This document shows positions 35,458 to 47,500 of a stretch of 64,000 nt of DNA, piece after piece. The DNA comes from Prochilodus magdalenae (lineage: Eukaryota; Chordata; Actinopteri; Characiformes; Prochilodontidae): contig JAMWET010003459.1 of the NCBI GenBank assembly GCA_024036415.1, positions 21,001-85,000 on the forward strand. The letters run 5' to 3'. Below the pieces are notes generated by a model, which saw only the letters and a program-made list of their open reading frames with translations, had not been told where the DNA came from and did not search any database. Each line of letters starts with the position of its first letter. Positions within the stretch are counted from its first letter, which is position 1. The translations under genes and the position numbers were made by a program.

Positions 35458-35524
35458 TTATATATATATATATGTATGTATATGTGAGTGTGTATAACTA
35501 TATATATATATATATATATGTAGC

Positions 35525-35592
<68 letters not shown>

Positions 35593-35626
35593 GTATGTAT
35601 GTATGTATATATATATGTATATATAT
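35458..35626. repeat. (TA)n/(TATG)n microsatellite
   Basis: Mostly TA with TATG interruptions near both ends. Confidence 0.93.
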
Positions 35627-36292
35627 AATCTGCTCACACACCTTCAGTCATTTAGACAGTGGTTTAGAAGTTGATTTATAGGTTGGTTTCGTTGGTTTCT
35701 GCATTTATACTGCATAAAATAAGATCTTGGTGTGTAAATTTGACCTAGTGCTAGTTGATATATCTAAAATTCCATATTCCATAGTAGATTATGTTAAAAT
35801 TAATAATCTGAGTTAATTTTTAGATTATTTACTTGTTTTAGTTGATTTCTGGAGTTTTAAAGTAAATATAAGATTATTTGAGTTGCCAAGATACCATTTT
35901 TGCAGGTTAATGTCATTTTAATGTATGCACTTGCATCTTGGCAAGTAAAAAAAATTAGATGTATAGTTGAAAATTATATATATATATATGTAGTTGAAAT
36001 ATACATGTATATATATAAATGCATACCAAATAAAATGGTATCTTGGCAACTCAAATAATCTTATATTTACTTTAAATATCCAGAAATCAACTAAAACGAG
36101 GAAATAATCTGAAAATTAACTCAAAAGAATCTTAAAACGAGAAATTTTAGATATATCAACTAGCATTAGGTCAAATTTACACACCAAGATCTTATTTTAT
36201 GCAGTATACTTGCAGAAACCAACAAAACCAACCTCTAAAGCAACTTCTAAACCAATGTCTAAGACTGAACTTCGGAGGTGTGTGAGCAGATT
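35627..36292. repeat. Large inverted repeat, ~270-bp arms, ~130-bp loop
   Basis: The left arm (35627-35900) starts AATCTGCTCACACACCT and ends TTGCCAAGATACCATTTT. The right arm (36032-36292) is its reverse complement, from AAAATGGTATCTTGGCAA to GTGTGAGCAGATT, with perhaps 10-15% divergence and small indels by eye. The long near-perfect core includes ATAAGATCTTGGTGTGTAAA and its inverse. It behaves as a foldback element. Confidence 0.88.
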
Positions 36293-36540
36293 AATATGAA
36301 ATATGAAAAGTGAGTCTGGTGATGAATAAATAACTAGTACTTAATGGCCGTTTTGACTGGAAGTGAAGTGAATGAAGGTTCGGGGGGGGTAACTGACTTT
36401 TACACAGTAGATTATGTTACATAAACATATTACCCACAAGCCCCAGCAATAAACAGTTACAGTTCTTATCACATACACTGAACTAAGGCAGTGTATAGAC
36501 CAGGCTGTTAAACACCACCTACACTTAACACTGTAAACAT

Positions 36541-36810
36541 ACACTAAACCTCTCGTCCCTCCTCTGGTGGTGGGCGGAGCATCAGCGTCTCAGAAGGCTG
36601 TGTATGTGTGTGAGTGTTGAGGGAACAGGAGAGTTCAGCGCTCAGGGGGAGAGAGTTCGGACGGAGGAAGTGCAGACTGGCTGCTTCATCATAAAACCAT
36701 CCTGTTTGCTCAGTCCTGTAAGTTCCTCCATAAATTAACCGTTTCCACACTGAGACTGGGAATAAAGGCCTGGGCATTGGCATCGCGGCCACGCTTTCCT
36801 ACGGTATGTA
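36541..36810 (+). promoter_or_regulatory. Candidate promoter and non-coding first exon of PLSCR copy B
   Basis: A locally GC- and CpG-richer stretch with a GC box (GGTGGGCGGAGC near 36570), purine-rich sequence, and good donors at 36718 (CCT|GTAAGT) and 36801 (ACG|GTATGT). Exon 2 at 44466 has a good acceptor (TTGTCTTCCATATCAG) upstream of the start codon, so an upstream non-coding exon is needed. No TATA box at a convincing distance. Inference only. Confidence 0.4.
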
Positions 36811-37999
36811 AACAAGACCATTGCTTTGGGGTGGGGGGGGTAAAGATTTAATTGCTGTGTGTAGTATTCCCACTTCTCCCCTTCGGAGTCATCCTTGCTC
36901 CAGTTCTATAATTTTGTGTTTAAGTTTTGTTGGAGACGGTTGGACACTGTTGTCCATAAGCTTAATGATTCCTTTACAGTGGTGGTGATTGGAACCAGGT
37001 GTCATGGTGCCTACACGATTAAAAAAAATCGCATTTTTAATGTTTTATTTTCCAAGAATTCAGTATAACTCAATGTTTGAGATGTAAACAGAGTCGTTCA
37101 GAGTGGCCTGACGTGAAATTGTTCACTTTAGAGAAACTTCCTGACTTTTTTTAAGAGTTAATGACTTTCTTTTGCATTTACAATGGGTTCCAGGGGTCAC
37201 CATGCCTACCATACTGATATAGCCGTTTTATTTACTATCCAGTGTACCTACGTGCATCTGCCGATGTATTGTCGGTGATTCTGAAATAGTGATGAAGTAT
37301 AAAGTAAGCTCTTAGTTGTGCCTCACAGATTTTCTGCCTTTAAAAGTACTTTTATCTTTAAAACAACGTCTTGAGTATCAGGCAACATACTGGTTACCAT
37401 GACTGTATGCTATAACTTTCTGCCAGCGAACTTTTAGAGGCGCTTAACACTTCAGACGTCTAGTTCCCATGGCCAACCACTATTTATATAAGCTTCTATA
37501 GAGCCGAGAAACTAATATGTACTAGAATTTACCACTATAAATTATTAATAAACTATTAATCAGGCTAATATAGCTGTTGATTATGTTAGTAGACGCTGGG
37601 TGACTGAAACACCGTAGGTAGTTAGCCGGAAAATACAAATTTGGACCAACTTTGTCCAACAGGGTGCAAATCCTTTAGTGCAGTTCAACCCTCCATTAAA
37701 TATCCAAGCTCTGGAGAGAATTATCCTTCCCCCTCCCCCCATGTCGTGCGAAGTATCAGTGTTTCTTGTGCTACTACAGATGTGGTCATGTTATGTTGGG
37801 ATGCTAAAGAAGAGCGAAGTTGTATAAAGATTATATTTCAGGGTTGAAATTTGTAGTGACCTCAGTATCATCCAAAGCAACCCAACCGAATGTGTGTAAC
37901 CAAATGTGGATAGCTTAAATGGCCCAAATTGACCCCAAAGTATGAAACATGTTCAGGATATATTACGTTAATTTTATGTTTACCCAATTTGGTTCCATT

Positions 38000-39070
38000 A
38001 AATTAGGACAATTCATTAAACACCAAGCAAAGAACTATGTCAGTCATTAATTTAGAGACTTTAAACACTCAATGGAATCGAACGGACCCCAAAGATTTTT
38101 AGGCGTGACCCTGAGAAAGTCTGTCAGCTCTCCACTGTTAACATTTCTCCTAAACGTGTCGAATGATAGGAACAAAAGTAGACTTCCTTGGAATTAGCAT
38201 ACACAGTTGGTTGGGTTGCTTTTGTAGGCTTTCCAGTACAGATCCGGTCACCACTATAGCCGCCTTTCAGTAGAACGAGCTGATACATGTACCAGAAACT
38301 CCAAAATATCCGAACCGGTGGTGCTTTAAAAGTCATTACTTGGTCCTATATTGACTATTTGTACTTTTTGTGGACACACCCCGTCCACTGGTGGGATCAG
38401 GAATGTCAGAAATGGGCTGTGACAGGAAACATGTGTTTTGGATAAGCCTCTGTTGCATAACAGTCTGGAAAAAAAACTGTTTCTGCCCAATTGCTTGGGT
38501 GGCAAGTAGCTCAGACCACCTTCTTGGGTTCGTATCCATAGGGTTTCCATAGGCTCGCTTCATTTGCATCTGGTCAGGTTCATTGTCAGGGTGTCCGAGG
38601 AGTGAAGAACACAAAGTCTAGTAGCTTTGACGGAATTGACCATAATCTGGGTCTTTGTGAGCCCAATACTGGAATATCCAAACAATCTTAAAAAAGAACA
38701 ACATAATAAAATAAAATTACGCCTAAGTGACCTTCATCTGAGGCGTTTTAGAGATATGGTGCGTATCCAGGAAAATGATGAGGAATTTCTTTGTTAAGCC
38801 AACAATAGCTTCAGGACTAGTGTTTGGTTACATGAGGGCCAGCGCTGGTTCCCATGCTTATCTCCTGTCATTGGTAGCCCTGGTGAATGTCCCTGTCCAC
38901 CGATCTAAGTGGGCATGTAGAATTAAACAGACCAAGTAGTTCGTCTTCAGGAAGTTGCGCAAGAAGTCATGTTCTATGAATTGGTGCTTAGCTATAGCAT
39001 TAGTCATTCAGTTTTAGCAGCTTTTCTACTATGAATGGATCTCAAAAAGTAATTTTAGGCCGAGAGCCTA
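38000..39070. other. Candidate intron of PLSCR copy B, unidentified
   Basis: Open frames on the minus strand at 38124-38614 show no recognised domain. No repeat family recognised. Confidence 0.35.
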
Positions 39071-39711
39071 TCTTTAAAACAACGTCGCAATCATCAGGCA
39101 ACATATGGTTACCATGACAGTATGCAGTAACTTTCTGCGAGGGAACTTTTAGAGGCCTGGTTCCCAACCACTATTTATATAAGTTTCAATAAAGCTGGGA
39201 ATTTAGGATTATACTAGCACTTACTACTAGAAACGTCTTCGATTTACATTTTAATGATGTAAATCAAATTTAAAAAAAAAAAATTACATTTACAAAATGT
39301 AAAAATTTATATTTGAATGATGTAAATCATGTAATCATGCCAAAACTAAGTGTTGGTTATGCTTGTATATGGCTGGCTAACTGAAACACTGTACATGGTT
39401 AAGCAGAACATGCAAATGGGGACCAACTTTATCCAGAGTATCTTTTAAACAGGGGGCAATAACTTCACTGTTACTAACATCGTTTATCCTTGGGTTCAGT
39501 TTGACCCTTCAATAAATATCCAGGTTCTGGTGAGAGTTATCCTCCCCCTCCCCCCATGAGTGTTCCATCTGCTCTATCAGGCGTTCTCCTGCTACTATTC
39601 AATTCAGTTCAATTCAACTTTATTGTCATTATACCAATACAGGGTTGTACAGTATAATGAAGACTGTACACAGTCAGGCTCCTTCTCCAGTGCAGTTAAA
39701 GAATATATGTG

Positions 39712-39716
<5 letters not shown>

Positions 39717-39771
<55 letters not shown>
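39717..39771. repeat. (TA)n, left flank of MITE insertion
   Basis: TA tract that ends exactly at the MITE terminus ATCGTCGCTGGCC. Confidence 0.93.
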
Positions 39772-40137
<366 letters not shown>

Positions 40138-40560
40138 TTTATACACACACACACCCACACACACACACATATATAAATAGTGTGCAAACAGTACAGTATG
40201 TGTGCAGGACATGTGCAAAGAGTAACAGCAGTATGGGGTTGTAAACTGTATAGATATATAAAGTGTACAGTGCAGGTGGGAGAATAGCAGCTTAATGTTC
40301 AGGTAAATTGATTAGTACAGATGTTCAGTAGATAAATAAATATATATATATATAAATAAAAATTAACTTTAAAAACAGGATGGCCAAATTATGTGAGGAC
40401 GCTAAAGTTGTATTAAGATTATATGTGACGATTGCATATTTTAATGACCTCAGTATCATCCAAAACAACCAAACCAAATGTGTGTGAAATGTTGATATTA
40501 TTTTTTAATATTCTGTGGCTTAAATGGCCCAGATTGACCATAAAGTACAAAATGTACTAT

Positions 40561-40932
40561 ATACAGCTCTGGAAATACATCAGAGACCACCACTCCAGCT
40601 TCTTCTCAAATCCGCACCTCCACATGTACAGCAGGTTCTCAGTGAGGAACCGAAGGTTGGGTTCTAGCTTTACTGGCAGATACAGTGAGCGTCTGGTTCA
40701 TAAGAACAAGGTCCAGCAGCAAACACACAGGACAACACAGCTACAGACTGGCAGAGGGCCAAACCCCCTCTCTACTGACCGTGATGAGCGCCACCTCATT
40801 CCAATGTCCCTTAACCACCGTAAGATGACCTCGAGTGACCTACAGAGAGACTGGCGAGCGGTGGCTGGGGTGAAACGCACAGCGAGCATGGTTCTAAAAA
40901 CAGGCTTCTGGAGGTCATTAGTGATTTTCTAA
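40561..40932 (+). mobile_element. Tc1-like transposon, N-terminal half
   Basis: It begins TACAGCTCTGGAAATACATC-AGAGACCACC, matching a widespread fish Tc1 terminal repeat. It then encodes a region around RDERHLIPMSLNHRKMTSSD and LQRDWRAVAGVKRTASMVL, equivalent to the second helix-turn-helix of Tc1 transposase. The catalytic half is missing after 40932. Confidence 0.75.
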
Positions 40933-41240
40933 ATAAACAGATCTAATACAATATCTGATCTGGAGTTTGGGAGACATGGTTCCAGTAGTGTAGAATCAAA
41001 TAGAACTGAGGGATTCTGGTCCAACATAAACCCAGAGCCTGTACACCTGGGGTAACCGATTATATAAAGTTTTATGTCTGTATGTTAATGTTAAGTTTAG
41101 CCAGTTTGGTTTCATGTGGAGCAACTTTATCCAGAGTCTCTTTTGAACCGGGCATAAACACCTCAACGTCACTAACATCTTTTATCCTTGGTGGCAATTT
41201 AACCCTCCATTAAATATCCAAGTTCTGGAGAGAGTTTTAG

Positions 41241-42254
41241 CGGGGCCTCACCAACCTGTGATGTGCTGTAGCGCTGGGATACCTGCCAACGAAAAAGAGA
41301 TTTGGTGTTAGCTGTACTTGTAATGTTATACTATAATCCAAACATGCAGCTGCGTCTCTTTCCTGGTAGCTCCCTATTGAAGAATCCCGTTACATTATGC
41401 ACAAAGCTATGATGTGTGACAAACTGAAGGTTAAAAACTAGAGAGCTTGCTGGACCACTATGAGAACAGCTTCGGTGTGTAGATTCCACAAGTCTGGAAC
41501 GATACTGGAGGACTGGAACCCCATTCCTCTGGGATGTTCTCTCAGTTGCTGTTGAAAGTGGTGGACCGCGCTCTAAAGCCTTCTATAGGTGATCAACCAG
41601 GTGGAGATCTGATGTCTGTGAAGGCTGTAGTGTATGATGTACAACAGGTTCACACTATCCAATCATTCAGTGACTCCTTCCCTTCAAGCCATGGCAGAAA
41701 GCAGATAGGCCAATGCCCTCAAGCATGTAGGCTTGTACCATTCTCTTAGGCCGCACATGCATTTGACTACTTGACGGCTTTCCTATAGATCTTAATATAT
41801 ACAGGATACTGAACAACCACCTCCTTGTTTCTCTCAAGGGTCAGGACCCTCACAGGACCACCACAGAGCTGATGTGTTATATTGGGTGGTTCCCAGCATT
41901 CTTAGCACTGCATATACGTATACTGCCATGGTGGTGGAGCCATAGTGTCTGGTACGCTGGCAAGTGTGGACACCTGCAATCGCTAAGCAGGAATTTTCGA
42001 GGTAATTTCTACCAGATGAGGAACTCTGAAACAGCCAGCCCTGAAACAAACAACTTCCTTTCAGGAAGTCGTGCTTTCATGTAGACCTTTCCACTAAATT
42101 AGTTCAAGCTGTGGGCTGACAGCAAGACTAAGTGAATTATAAATATTCAGACCTATATAGACTATACAGGGACTACGATCTGTTTAAACCTATTCATGTT
42201 AATTATAAATAAATAATAAATAAGATCATCGCTGTTCAAAGAAAAAACAGTGTC
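41241..42254. other. Candidate intron of PLSCR copy B, unidentified
   Basis: Slightly higher GC than the flanks, short open frames only, no family recognised. Confidence 0.35.
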
Positions 42255-42485
42255 ACCAAAATGGCAGGGCTAAAGAAGATTAAAACCTCGTTAAATTAAT
42301 ATAACGGAAGTCAATGGAACCAGACGTCTTTCTCAGCAGTTTTGGGCCATTTCTGTTGGGCGTTGGCCATTTCATCATGAAATTCTCACACAGTGTAAAC
42401 AGCAGCGACTGTGTTCAAATGATGCCTGAAAGTAGAAATGAACAAATATGGAGATACATGCTTTTCTCTGGACAGTGATCTTATT
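42255..42485 (-). mobile_element. MITE family 1, antisense
   Basis: The reverse complement matches 5373-5627: GGACAGTGATCTT end, GGAGATACATGCTTTT, ACAGTGTAAACAGCAGC and GGAACCAGACGTCTTTC on the plus strand. Confidence 0.75.
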
Positions 42486-43249
42486 CAAATGCATAATCAT
42501 TTCTTACTTTCTATTGGAAGGCGTTTGTCCGTAACACCCAGGTAAAAATGAAGTATGTTTAGAAGTAAGTCTAAGTACTAGAAATGTACTTAGGTATATT
42601 TAAGTAAATCGTAAAAGTGTCTCAAAATAGTACTATTAAGTGCTTTTAAGTATATTTTTAATAGCTGTAATAGATATATATATATATTTAGCATACTAAG
42701 TACATAGTCAGTATAATAATCATGAGTTCCAGGAAGTATTTTTCAATGTCTGTTTCTTTCTCCTGGGCACTACACCCTAAATTTACTTAGCATACTTAAA
42801 ATGCTAAATAGTTTAAATTTACTTAAAATATTATTTGAATGTATGTTTTTAAGACATTTTTTGATTATAGTGAAGCTGAAAGTTGTGGTTGTATCTTGAG
42901 TTTAATTTCGAAAAAGCAAGGCAACTTTTATTTTGATAAAAATACTGAAACTTAGTTTAGTCCTTGAACGGAACCTTTTTTGGCCACACCCCCGAATGAC
43001 TAACACTCGATGTTAGTCACATTTTTCATACTGAGAATCAACAGTGCCCCATGTAATCTGATTTAAGTTATAAGAAATTTTATTTAATTTTAAATTTTAA
43101 TTTTAAAACAAATCTGAGCTGGTTTACTTGCTGTTGGTGGAGTGGCCACTAGACGGCGTCCAGAAAGAGGCAACTGTATATTTTTAGTTTCACTAGGCCA
43201 GATGTGACCAAACGAGAATAAAATTATATTATATGTAGTTGATGTATCT

Positions 43250-43550
43250 TAAAATTCTCATTTTGGGATTGTTTTGACTTGTTTTAAATTCATTTTGGTA
43301 AGCCAATTTTTTTCACTATATTGGGAGATTAAAAAAAAAATGTGATTGAAACAAGCCAAATCATTTGCTAACATCTAAATAAAAATAGAAAATTTGACTT
43401 ACAACAAGAAAACCTTACAACTTTCAACATTTTTCTATGAACAAAGTCAAATAATCTTAAAATTAGTTTTTGACAATATCAAAATTAGAATTTTAACATA
43501 TACCAACTATACATAAAATCATTTTACTTGCTAAAACATTTTTTTTTTGA
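43250..43550. repeat. AT-rich foldback (MITE-like) repeat
   Basis: Contains TTTCACTATATTGGGAGATT followed by arms related to the copies at 4220 and 44815, ending TTTACTTGCTAAAACATTTT. Confidence 0.55.
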
Positions 43551-43734
43551 CCGTGTAGCCCCCCAAACCCGGCCCCAGAATTCCCTTTGTCTTGGAAATC
43601 ACGTGAGGACACCAGAAGCAGCAAGATTACCAGCTATTATATAATCCAAAGGGATTTAAACATCTAAATTTAGATTTAATGGCCTTTATAACTGAAGATT
43701 AGCATTTCCAGAATAAGCCGTTCCAGAATGACCA

Positions 43735-43955
43735 GTGTCATTTACATTTAGCTGACGCTCTTACCCAGAGCGACTTACAAGGTTAATCATATTACAGGTA
43801 GGCCAATGTACTGTTAGGAGTCTTGCCCAAGGACTCTTATTGGTGTAGCGCAGTGTAGTCACGCGAACCAGGAATCTAATCCCAGTCTCCCACATGTGGT
43901 GGTGGCTCCCTGGTGGGTATTGGTGTTATCTGCTGAGCTACACCAACCAGCCAAC
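43735..43955 (-). mobile_element. tRNA-derived SINE, family 1, antisense
   Basis: From the tail (CATTTAGCTGACGCTCTTAC) through CTTGCCCAAGGACTCTTATT and an imperfect B box (AGGAATCTAATCCC) to the head (GAGCTACACCAACCA). Full-length copy. Confidence 0.87.
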
Positions 43956-44465
43956 ATGGTTGAGCTACAGTATCCAACATAGCACCCAGCATTCAGTTAC
44001 ACACATTCTATTCAGACAGCTTGGTGAGGACGGAAAGCCACAGCCTGTATGTAAATGTCTCCAGTCTTTGGAGTTGACCTTTAGGCGCAGTAGTGAAAGA
44101 CCTCTTTCTGTAAGCCATCACTCCTCCACAGCATCACTGTTTGAACAGCGCTCACGCGAACCTGTACAAATCCGCTCGTTTTCATACTTCATGGAAAGTG
44201 GGGGGGGGGGAATGGTGTGCAGGTACAGGCTTGCTCCAAACAAGATCTGCGGGAACGGGAAACGGGTAAAAACGTTCGGAAGCATGTAAACCTGCTGAAA
44301 GGGATTTCAATTGAACGGTGTTACCTTCGGTTGACCTCTGCCCTCATGTGTACTGCCTCAAGATTAGATCAGACCTGGCTGTTTAGTGTCTGTCGCTGTG
44401 TTCGTAAATGTTTATTGACTGTGGTTTAATAGATGCTGTACATGTGTCTTTGTCTTCCATATCAG

Positions 44466-44544
44466 ATCACGTTGTGAGTAACCCGTTTTTCTGGTCTTCT
44501 GTCCTCGGAAAGAATACTGCACTAAGACCTCATGGCTTCAAATG
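44466..44544 (+). CDS. PLSCR copy B, exon with start codon (coding from 44532)
   Basis: The acceptor TTCCATATCAG is followed by 66 bases of 5' UTR, then ATG at 44532 encoding MASN and one base of the next codon before GTAAGG. The start is chosen because it is the only ATG joining in frame (phase 1) to the proline-rich exon at 47379. Confidence 0.75.
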
Positions 44545-47500
44545 GTAAGGGCAATAAAATCTTCTTCGGCAAATGTTTAACGTCTCCATCTGTGCTGAAT
44601 GGAAACGGTGTCATGGTAATAAAATGAACAGATTTCGTTTTTGATAAAGCTGCCGAGAAGGGAACTAGTAAACCTTGATCTATGCTGGTTCACTGCATAT
44701 TTCACAGAGTTATGGATTTATAGAGACCTTTATGCTAGATAAGATTCATCCACGTCTACTTTTTGGTACTTAGGAGCTTAGGATTCATTTTAAACACTGG
44801 GTCCTAAATACACTGCACAAAATGAAATCTTGACAGGTAAGATAATCTTATATCTAGTTGATATATAGTAATAGTAAAACCAAATTTAATCAAGTTACTT
44901 AATATACTGGCAGATAATTTAGTTTCAAGCATTTTTCTCAGAATTTTGGGATATATCAACTCGATTTAAGATCATTTTACTTCTTGGCAAATAAAGCACC
45001 TTATGTTTAGTTCAAATATGGTAAATTTCTTATTTTTAAATATTTCACTATGTTTATGTATTGTTTTAGGTGATTTTAGACTGTCAAATTTTCCTAACTA
45101 TACTGGTATACAATTTAACTTTCAATGATATTTTTCATTCTATATCATTTTAATATACAGTATAATATAATATATAATCAGTATATAGGATGTATTTTGG
45201 CAAATTAAATAATCTCATATGTAGCTGAAATATCTTAAATTTCTTATTTTTTAAGTTTTCTAAGCAAATTTTATGGTTATTTTACATATTTCAACATGTT
45301 TATTCATCGTTTTAGGTGATTTTAGAAAGTCAGACAGTCTTGCTTGGTTCACAAAATGTGCTTAAAACAAGACAAACGATGTCCCTGTTGTGTAAGACAA
45401 AAATCAGTTAGTAAAAGAACATCTGGAATTGTTTTAATTACTTCGAATAACCTCAAAATAAGACTTTTAAGATATCTCAATAGATATAAAGATCATTTTA
45501 ATTGACAATATAGCATATTTTGCAGTGTATAATGAGTATATGGCACACAAAAATGTGCCGTGAAAAAGTATTTGCCCCTCTTGAGCTCTTTTCTATATTT
45601 GTTTGAGATCTTCAAAGAAAATTGAATGCAAAGACAACCACAGGAAAACACACAATGGTTTTTTAATAGCTTTTTTTCCGAAGACATTTAGTTGATGACA
45701 GTCAAAAAATAGGCACACCCAGGCTTGATTGCTACCAGTCCATCAGTTAACAAATACAATGCTGTTCCACAATAAACAAATCCCAGAGTTACAAACCATT
45801 TCTTAGATTTTGGGACTCGAATCATGGTGGAAGCCATTATCTCCCAGCAGTGGCAAATCTTTCCAGAAGTGGCCAGCCCAGTAAAATTCCTCCAACAGTG
45901 ATGACTTATCCAGGAAGTCACAAACGATTCCTCAGATAAGAGCAATGTTTATGATACCATGTTTAGAATAAGGCTGGGAGAGCTGAAATCACTTCCAAAA
46001 GGGGGAACGTCAAGGCTCATCAAGACCTTTGGAATAGTGTTTTGTAGACTACAAAGTCAAACATGGAACTTTTAGAAGTTTGGAAGACGGAGGTCCCATT
46101 AAATGTGGTATAAAACTAACACAGCATTCCAAACTAAGAACACTATCCCAACAGTGAAACATGGCGGTGGTAGTATGGTAGTACAGGGATGCTTTGTTGC
46201 TTCAGGGCCTGAGGGTGACTTGCCATAATTGATGGAGCCTTGAATTCTGCTCTCTACCTGAAAATCTTGGAGGAGAGTGTCTGGTTATCAGTCCGATATC
46301 AGCCTCAGGTACATTTGGGATATGGGATAAAACAATAACCAGCACCCAGATGATTTTCAGATGAAGACTTTAAACAGGCTTAAATGCTCTGAAATTTTCC
46401 TGAATGGAAGTAATTGTGCAAAGAGCCAAAATTCCTTACATCAATACGGAAGAAGGATCTCCAGGTATTGGAAGTGTCTGGCTGATTTTGTTGCTGCTAG
46501 AGATGGCACAAACATTCAAAGCTGTGGTTCCTCATGTTTCTCATGACGAAATCAGGAGGGGCAATTACCTTTTCACAGCACTTTATGCTTGAGCCTATGA
46601 AAGGTTATTAAATGCTATCTACACCAGAAAACCCAGTAAATGCAAATCTTCAAATGAAGGCTTCATACAGAGACACAGGGGCGAAAAATTCACTTAGCTT
46701 TCCACTTGTTGTAGCCAAGAATCAGTAAAAACTAGAAGGTAATCAGCCAAGACTATAAGGCTAATGCTGCTAGCAAACACTAGAAGTCAATAGTCACCCA
46801 AATCTTTTCTGTAAATACATCAACAAAACTTCTCTCAACCTGCTCAAACTGATTTCAGAGCTTTGTGTGGTCATTACGATTACGGACGGACTGTAAGACT
46901 TGGACTATAAAAGATTTATAGAAGATTATTTTTTTATGAATAGAATATTATCTAGCCTCCATATGCTTGCGCAACATGTATGTATGTGTGTATGTATGTA
47001 TGTGTGTGTGTATGTATGTATGTATGTATGTATGTGTGTATGTATGTGTGTATGTATATATGTGAATTCGAAAGTAACAGCTTGATGTAAGAGGACAGCT
47101 CAACCTCTAAATTTACAATTAGGGTCACTTGGATCAGGAGAAGCAGAAGGTGCAACCAATTTCTAAGACTAAATTTGGGGGCCTTACTGTATTCACTGAA
47201 GGAATCTGTGTGACTGATAACTTGTTAGCGAAGTTCAGCATGTTTTGGCTGCCTGCATCTGGGATAACATGCATACAATTGATCTTCCCACATAAATATC
47301 TCTTTAATTATTAGAGCTCTGCTTTAGTAGGCTTTGTAGTTTGGATATACTCTCTCTGACGTGCATGTTTAATTACAGATTTCCAGTTAAAGAGAAACGA
47401 CGTCTCTCCTGCCCCCAATTATGGTCAAGTTCCTGTTCCACCAGGTACGAATGAAGTTTAAGTAACTTAATATCCAAAATTAAGTTCTATCAAGATTGAC

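Noticed and set aside
38124..38614. Overlapping minus-strand frames of 70-92 codons
   Set aside because: No recognised domain, several frames overlap, and no splice or promoter context supports them.
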